Positions 59,318 to 64,000 of a DNA stretch of 64,000 nt are shown here, in pieces. The notes below the pieces were generated by a model. The model was not told the DNA's origin and did no database searches. It saw only the letters and a list, made by a program, of their open reading frames with translations. Origin of the DNA: Aurifilum marmelostoma (Eukaryota; Ascomycota; Sordariomycetes; Diaporthales; Cryphonectriaceae); the NCBI GenBank assembly GCA_027559495.1, contig JAMXSV010000003.1, positions 1,736,001 through 1,800,000 of the forward strand, read 5' to 3'. The position numbers and the translations under genes were made by a program. The number at the start of each line of letters is the position of its first letter. Position 1 is the stretch's first letter.

Positions 59318-60595
59318 ATGAGCCCGTCTGCTATCAACAATGATTCTCCACGCAACTCGGTGACCTACCAGGCCAATGGTAGTGCCACCAACAACACAAA
59401 CAACGATGCCGACTACGCCGTCCGCAATCCCCTCCCCAGCTTCAATGGCTACGACCACGTCACATGGTGGGTCGGTAACGCCAAACAGGCCGCCTCCTAC
59501 TACTCCACGCTGTTCGGCATGAAGCCCTTGGCGTACCGCGGGCTCGAGACAGGAAGCCGGTTCTTCACATCGCATGTCGTCAGCAACGGCGACGTGCGCT
59601 TCGTCTTCACGAGCCCGATCCGCTCCCACGCCCACCTGCCCGCTGACGAGACCATCTCGCCGGACGAAAGGAAACTCCTCCAGGAGATGCATGCGCACCT
59701 AGAGCGCCACGGCGACGCTGTCAAGGACGTCGCCTTCGAGGTGGACTCCGTCGAGGGCGTCTACGCCCGCGCCGTCTCCAAGGGCGCCGAGGCCGTGCAG
59801 GAGCCCCGGACCGTGGCCGACAAGCAGTTCGGCTCCGTCACGACTGCCGTGATCCGCACCTACGGCGACACCACGCACACCCTCATCAGCCGGGACAACT
59901 ACACCGGCCCCTTCCTCCCCGGGTTCCGGGCCGCGGCGGCTCCGACCTCGACCCTGCCCTTCCCCGACGTCCAGATGGCCCGCATCGACCACTGCGTCGG
60001 CAACCAGGACTGGCACGCCATGGTGGAGGCGTGCGCCTTCTACGAGCGCTGCCTGTCCTTCCACCGGTTCTGGTCCGTCGACGACAGCCAGATCAGCACC
60101 GAGTTCAGCGCGCTCAACAGCATCGTCATGGCCAGCGCCAACGAGCTGGTCAAGATGCCCATCAACGAGCCCGCCCCGGGCAAGAAGCGCTCCCAGATCG
60201 AGGAGTACGTCATCTTCAACGCGGGCGCCGGCGTGCAGCACATTGCCATCCTGACCCCGGACATCATCTCCACGGTGACGGCCCTGCGCGCGCGCGGGGT
60301 GCAGTTCATCGACGTCCCCGGCACGTACTACGAGACCATGCGCCGCCGCCTCAGGACGGAGCGGAGGGGCTGGGAGCTCAAGGAGGACTTTGACACGCTC
60401 GAGAGGCTGCACATCCTGATCGACTACGACGAGGGCGGCTACCTCCTGCAGCTGTTCACCAAGCCGCTCATGGACCGCCCGACCGTCTTTATCGAGATCA
60501 TCCAGCGCAACGAGTTTGATGGCTTCGGGGCGGGCAACTTCAAGAGCCTGTTTGAGGCCATCGAGAGGGAGCAGGCTGAGAGGGGAAACCTGTGA
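59318..60595 (+). CDS. hppD: 4-hydroxyphenylpyruvate dioxygenase
   Basis: A single uninterrupted exon of 425 residues. The ATG at 59318 is chosen (MSPSAINN). The enzyme (EC 1.13.11.27) is a non-haem Fe(II) dioxygenase that turns 4-hydroxyphenylpyruvate into homogentisate, the second step of tyrosine breakdown, and it can feed pyomelanin formation. Both glyoxalase-type domains are visible: FNGYDHVTWWVGNAKQAASYY and then MARIDHCVGNQDWHAMV. The metal ligands fit His 225 (RIDHCVGN), His 308 (GVQHIAI) and Glu 393 (VFIEIIQR). The C-terminal FGAGNFKSLFEAIEREQ gate helix is present. No frame break despite high GC. Neighbours are the TTC36-like gene (divergent) and SSL1 (convergent). Homogentisate dioxygenase, fumarylacetoacetase and maleylacetoacetate isomerase genes are not in the window, so it is not in the usual tyrosine cluster here. 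Confidence 0.96.
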   Translation: MSPSAINNDSPRNSVTYQANGSATNNTNNDADYAVRNPLPSFNGYDHVTWWVGNAKQAASYYSTLFGMKPLAYRGLETGSRFFTSHVVSNGDVRFVFTSPIRSHAHLPADETISPDERKLLQEMHAHLERHGDAVKDVAFEVDSVEGVYARAVSKGAEAVQEPRTVADKQFGSVTTAVIRTYGDTTHTLISRDNYTGPFLPGFRAAAAPTSTLPFPDVQMARIDHCVGNQDWHAMVEACAFYERCLSFHRFWSVDDSQISTEFSALNSIVMASANELVKMPINEPAPGKKRSQIEEYVIFNAGAGVQHIAILTPDIISTVTALRARGVQFIDVPGTYYETMRRRLRTERRGWELKEDFDTLERLHILIDYDEGGYLLQLFTKPLMDRPTVFIEIIQRNEFDGFGAGNFKSLFEAIEREQAERGNL

Positions 60596-60993
60596 GGCAG
60601 GAGAAACGGTCGAAAATAGAGAGAAGCAAGGCCACATTGTGACACTTGTCACGTGGCAGGACTGAAAGCGAATCATTTCATCGCTTGAGCGAGTTATCCT
60701 TTCCACGACATAGTCACACGTAATCATCTTATGAAACACATGAATCAACATGATGGTATAATTTTGGTGTGGTTTTTTGTGTGTGATAATTACCTTGATG
60801 CCCGTGAATGCGGCCGCATTCATCACTGACAGCCATGATGCCTTCCTCTGATAGGAAGCTCTTGATATCCCTTTCAACGCCTTGGAATGCGCCTTAAAAA
60901 CCCAGATGCTCTGTGTCGCTCCCATGGGATATCTCAATTCTTCGAGTCAATATGCAGCCAACAAAATGTCCCAACGCCCAGCTTTGCAACGTT
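60596..60993. other. Short convergent intergenic region
   Basis: 398 bp between HPPD and SSL1 stops. T-rich and GT-rich sequence near 60760-60785 probably lies in the 3' UTR or terminator region. No gene seen. Confidence 0.6.
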
Positions 60994-62667
60994 CTAGTCC
61001 ACCATCATGTCTCCATTTGCATGCGTAACACCATTGGCAGCAGTCTCTGCCGCCTCCGCCTCCCTCTGCATCTGGGCCGCAACACGGGTATCGCTCTGGC
61101 AGCCAGGACAGTTGTGCACCACCTCGTGTGCAAAGACGTCGCAGTCAATGCAGAAGTGGTTGTTGCATACGACGCACGCGTAACGCCCGCTCTCGCTGAT
61201 CTTTGCTAGGTCCTTGGTCTGCTCCGCATCTGCTACCACAGTTGCGACCTTCTCTTTGTCGTCGTCCTTCTCTCTCCCCTTTCCTTTCCCCTTTGCCTTA
61301 TCCTTTGACTTGGATACTTGGGGGAAAGGTGTAAGGCAGGCATAACATGCTGCCGACTTGTGCGCTTCGCTCCATGGGACGGTGACCCAGTTTCGAAGAG
61401 GAAAGAGATGATGGTATGAGCGGGCAAGATGGGTCGACAGGATCAGGGTCAGTCCGCAGGCGGGACACTCAGCTGGCAGGCGACATACTTTTGTCGAGCA
61501 TCGCGTGCAGAGATAACCTTCGCGGCATGGCTTGTGGTGGCAGGCGCAGAAGCTGATGGCATCCTTACTTGGCCGTGGCTGGTGTGCCTGCTTGCCCGAG
61601 GCGTGCTTGGTCCGGTTCGGATCCACGTATGCCTCTGCCTTCGTGCGAGATGGAAAGCCCATCATCAGCAGGCTTGCGCTGCTCTGCTCTGCCTGTAGCG
61701 TGGCAGGCGGTGTAGTCTTCTCGAGCAGGAGCTCGCGGAAGTGTTGCTCGTCCTTGGCAACGGAATAGCAGCTGTCGTTGCCGCCGTTGGTCCTGGAACA
61801 GAGCTCCGAGCAGATGGCTACCTGCGCGGCGAGCCCCACCATTGACACACGTATCCGATCTGACACGAGATTGTTTATAGTGTCATGTATATCGCCTGGG
61901 TCGCTCGAGAGAAGGGCGCCGTATATTATGAGGACTTCACGGGTACCATGTGAAGGAGCGTGGCTGGGCGGCACCACCAGTTAGCTGCATGTCCTTCCAG
62001 CCTCATATTGGGGACCGAGGGCGAGACAAACGTACAAAAGCTCTCCACGGCACATCTCCAGCGCATTCTGCAAGCTGGGATCGCCGTCAGGCTCTTTATC
62101 CTTCTCGAGCTCCCTCAGCCTGTCTATGAGCACGGCCGGGTTGCCGCTCATCTCTGACACCCTCTTCGCAAGACCCTGTCGCATCATTATGATACCCATC
62201 TGCGAGATGGGGTTCTGTTCAAAATATTCACGCACGAATTCCACCGAGTAGCTCATCATCAGCCTGAAGCGGTTGGGAAGGAGGTCCTTCTCCATCATCG
62301 CAAAGGACATGTCGAGCACCAGTACCAAATGCCGTATGATGCCACGCTGTAGAGGGGTCGTGTCGCGGAGCAGGCGGCGGCGCTTCTCAGCCTCGAGCAG
62401 GGCGGTAAGTGAGACATTCCCTTCCTCGTCCTCGGGGACGTCCCATGTGAACTTGCCCTCCTCCCATGCCGCACGTGTCCGGTTGTTTTTTCTGCGATCG
62501 CGTCCGTGCCTGATGCCGCCGCCACCATGGGATCGAGATTGGAGTCGTCCGCCGTGCCTCGGGACATCGATTCCGCTGTTGCGGTCAGCACCGCTGGTTA
62601 CGCGGTGGTCGTCGAGGTCATCGTCAGAGTAGTTGTCCATGTATTCGCCATCGCTGTCGTCGGCCAT
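60994..62667 (-). CDS. ssl1: TFIIH core subunit Ssl1 (p44)
   Basis: Exons (minus): 62036..62667 and 60994..61963, giving 533 residues. The intron is GTACGT...CCCAG, 72 nt; the acceptor at 61964 gives GELFHAPSHGTREVLIIYGALLSSDPGDI. The N-terminus is acidic and low-complexity. A von Willebrand A-like domain follows (IIRHLVLVLDMSFAMMEKDL onward), with VSMVGLAAQVAIC and DEQHFRELLLEKTTPP. The C-terminus holds Cys-rich zinc-binding modules (CACHHKPCREGYLCTRCS, CRLPAECPACGL, then YACVVCNNHFCIDCDVFAHE and CPGC). Ssl1 stimulates the Rad3/XPD helicase in nucleotide excision repair and RNA polymerase II initiation, in the nucleus. Between the zinc modules is a lysine-rich low-complexity insert (SKDKAKGKGKGREK). 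No frame break. Confidence 0.94.
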
Positions 62668-64000
62668 GATGGTTCGGGCTGGACCCTGCTATTACCTTGG
62701 ACTTGTGTGCTGAGAAAGACAGGCTGCGCTTCTATGTTTTCGGGTTCGCTGCTGGCGTGTGAAAGAGCGTAACTCCCGACCAGGTCTGAAGGAAGGGAAA
62801 GGTCGGAGCTGGTGGGCGAAGAGTGCAAAAGAAAGAATGACGGACGACTTTTTGGCGTCGACTTGGGCCCTCAAGGCTGAAGTGGAAGCTACAGCTTAGT
62901 GGCAGCCGCGCCGTTTGCGTGGGGCAGACCGCCCAATGACGCTCCCTACCAATCCCGCCAACCCCAAAGTAATCCCTACCCACAGCAGTAGCTCTTACGG
63001 GGGATCCACCCACCCGGAACTTGGACTCAGTTAGCCTAAACCCGCACTATCATCAACACTCTTTGGCTTCTTCAGGAAACCTGACCACCACAAGTCCGCC
63101 ATGAGAGTCTCTTTTCAGTGAAGTTAACCCTTGTATGTTTCTCTCAAAAGAAGACATGAGATGAAATGAAAATCGTCCCAACGATATTTGGTTCAAACAA
63201 GTAAGGTAACCACAGCTTGAAGTTTCATAAGGTCTCAAAGTCCACAGCCGCGGCTCTCGAATTGAGAAAGGCCTTGAACTTTAGAAGACATCGGATTGAA
63301 TTATTTCTCCACACGGAATTTGATGGCCCAGCAGAGGGGGAAGAGCGGAAAACAAAACGCAAGAGGTGGGTACTACTAGTTGATGGTCAATAATAGTCTA
63401 GTGTACATTGAGTCTGCCAAGGTCTCCTCTTAAGCACTGTAGACCTCGAGAATTGTCTCCTTCAACTGTGCCTACACATACTTACCGTCTAGAAAACGCT
63501 GCATAATCTTTGTCATTACAACTGCTGAGGGAATGCACATTGCAATTGTTCACCCCATGAGTATTCTTTGACTGAGAACTGTCCAGCCAACTGTACCTAG
63601 GTGGCAAAAGAGTGGGAGACTCTTCCCGACTTCTCAGAATCAACACACGCTGAGATCATGCTGCGTGCCAGACTTCGCGACCTCACTGCTTGAGAAGATC
63701 CTTTCCTTGCCACAGTCCTGGAGTTACATTTGTCAATTTTCGTAACCCGCAGTCTTCACAAATTTATCGCGACGCTTCGGTCCGGTCCAAGAATGAGACC
63801 CCGCTGGGAAATGCATGACAGTATCAGCCTACGCGCCTACGACAGGGCTCGAATCCTCTGATATGCAAAATGCCAAGCTCCTCTCGGAGACGTGCATAAT
63901 TTGAACGTGCATGCGTCTCAGCAGGCCAACAGAGCGCTTAGTGGGGTCCCATCATTGGTCTCTGATGACTCCTGTGCTATATGGGGCCTCCGGCAAAGGG
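62668..64000. other. Region upstream of SSL1, no gene seen
   Basis: 1.3 kb to the window edge. It contains the SSL1 promoter. No coding or tRNA features are supportable; a tRNA-like TCGAAT motif near 63847 lacks pairing. Confidence 0.55.

Noticed and set aside
59699..60937. 412-codon open frame antisense to HPPD
   Set aside because: It is a shadow of a GC-rich coding region and lacks any family motif, while the plus strand is clearly HPPD.
63842..63860. GGCTCGAATCC, another T-loop-like motif
   Set aside because: Only two or three stem pairs form and no tRNA cloverleaf can be folded around it.

Overview
The window looks like nuclear DNA of a filamentous ascomycete (Pezizomycotina, most likely a Sordariomycete). 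The genes are split by short GT-AG introns with lariat-type branch sites, leaders are CT-rich, intergenic DNA is full of microsatellites and homopolymers, and the gene set is fungal (UDP-galactopyranose mutase, class X hybrid histidine kinase, Nce101, DIL-ankyrin protein). No operons, CRISPR arrays, prokaryotic elements, or convincing tRNA or rRNA genes were seen.

Layout. 1-6.7 kb: the 3' end of a hybrid histidine kinase (+), a cytochrome b561-type membrane protein (-) and allantoicase (+). 6.7-17.2 kb: a 10.5-kb stretch with no supportable gene. 17.2-18.9 kb: a Pro/Gln-rich conserved fungal protein with a long CT-rich leader (+). 22.7-26.6 kb: a large TBC-domain Rab GTPase-activating protein (-). 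26.6-32.2 kb: mostly empty, with a decayed ankyrin-repeat fragment. 32.2-35 kb: an ankyrin + DIL (dilute) protein (-). 36.4-44.6 kb: a giant class X hybrid histidine kinase of about 2500 residues (-). 46.7-54.2 kb: UDP-galactopyranose mutase (-) and a TPT/DMT-family nucleotide-sugar-type transporter (+), head to head. 55.7-62.7 kb: a dense housekeeping block with ribosomal protein eL27 (-), Nce101 (+), a TTC36-like TPR protein (-), 4-hydroxyphenylpyruvate dioxygenase (+) and the TFIIH subunit Ssl1/p44 (-).

Functional links. Two neighbourhoods stand out. UDP-galactopyranose mutase and a sugar-phosphate/nucleotide-sugar transporter homologue are adjacent and divergent, as expected for the galactofuranose pathway (cytosolic UDP-Galf synthesis, then Golgi import). 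A TTC36-like gene is divergent from 4-hydroxyphenylpyruvate dioxygenase. In mammals TTC36 is reported to protect that same enzyme, so this pair may be a conserved tyrosine-catabolism module.

Sequence quality. At least five genes carry single-base reading-frame breaks, almost all in G/C homopolymers (cytochrome b561, allantoicase twice, the Pro/Gln-rich gene, the TBC gene, the class X kinase). Each protein continues recognisably in another frame beyond the break. Assembly indels are the simplest explanation; real pseudogenisation cannot be excluded from sequence alone. Exon coordinates below were worked out by hand from splice phases.
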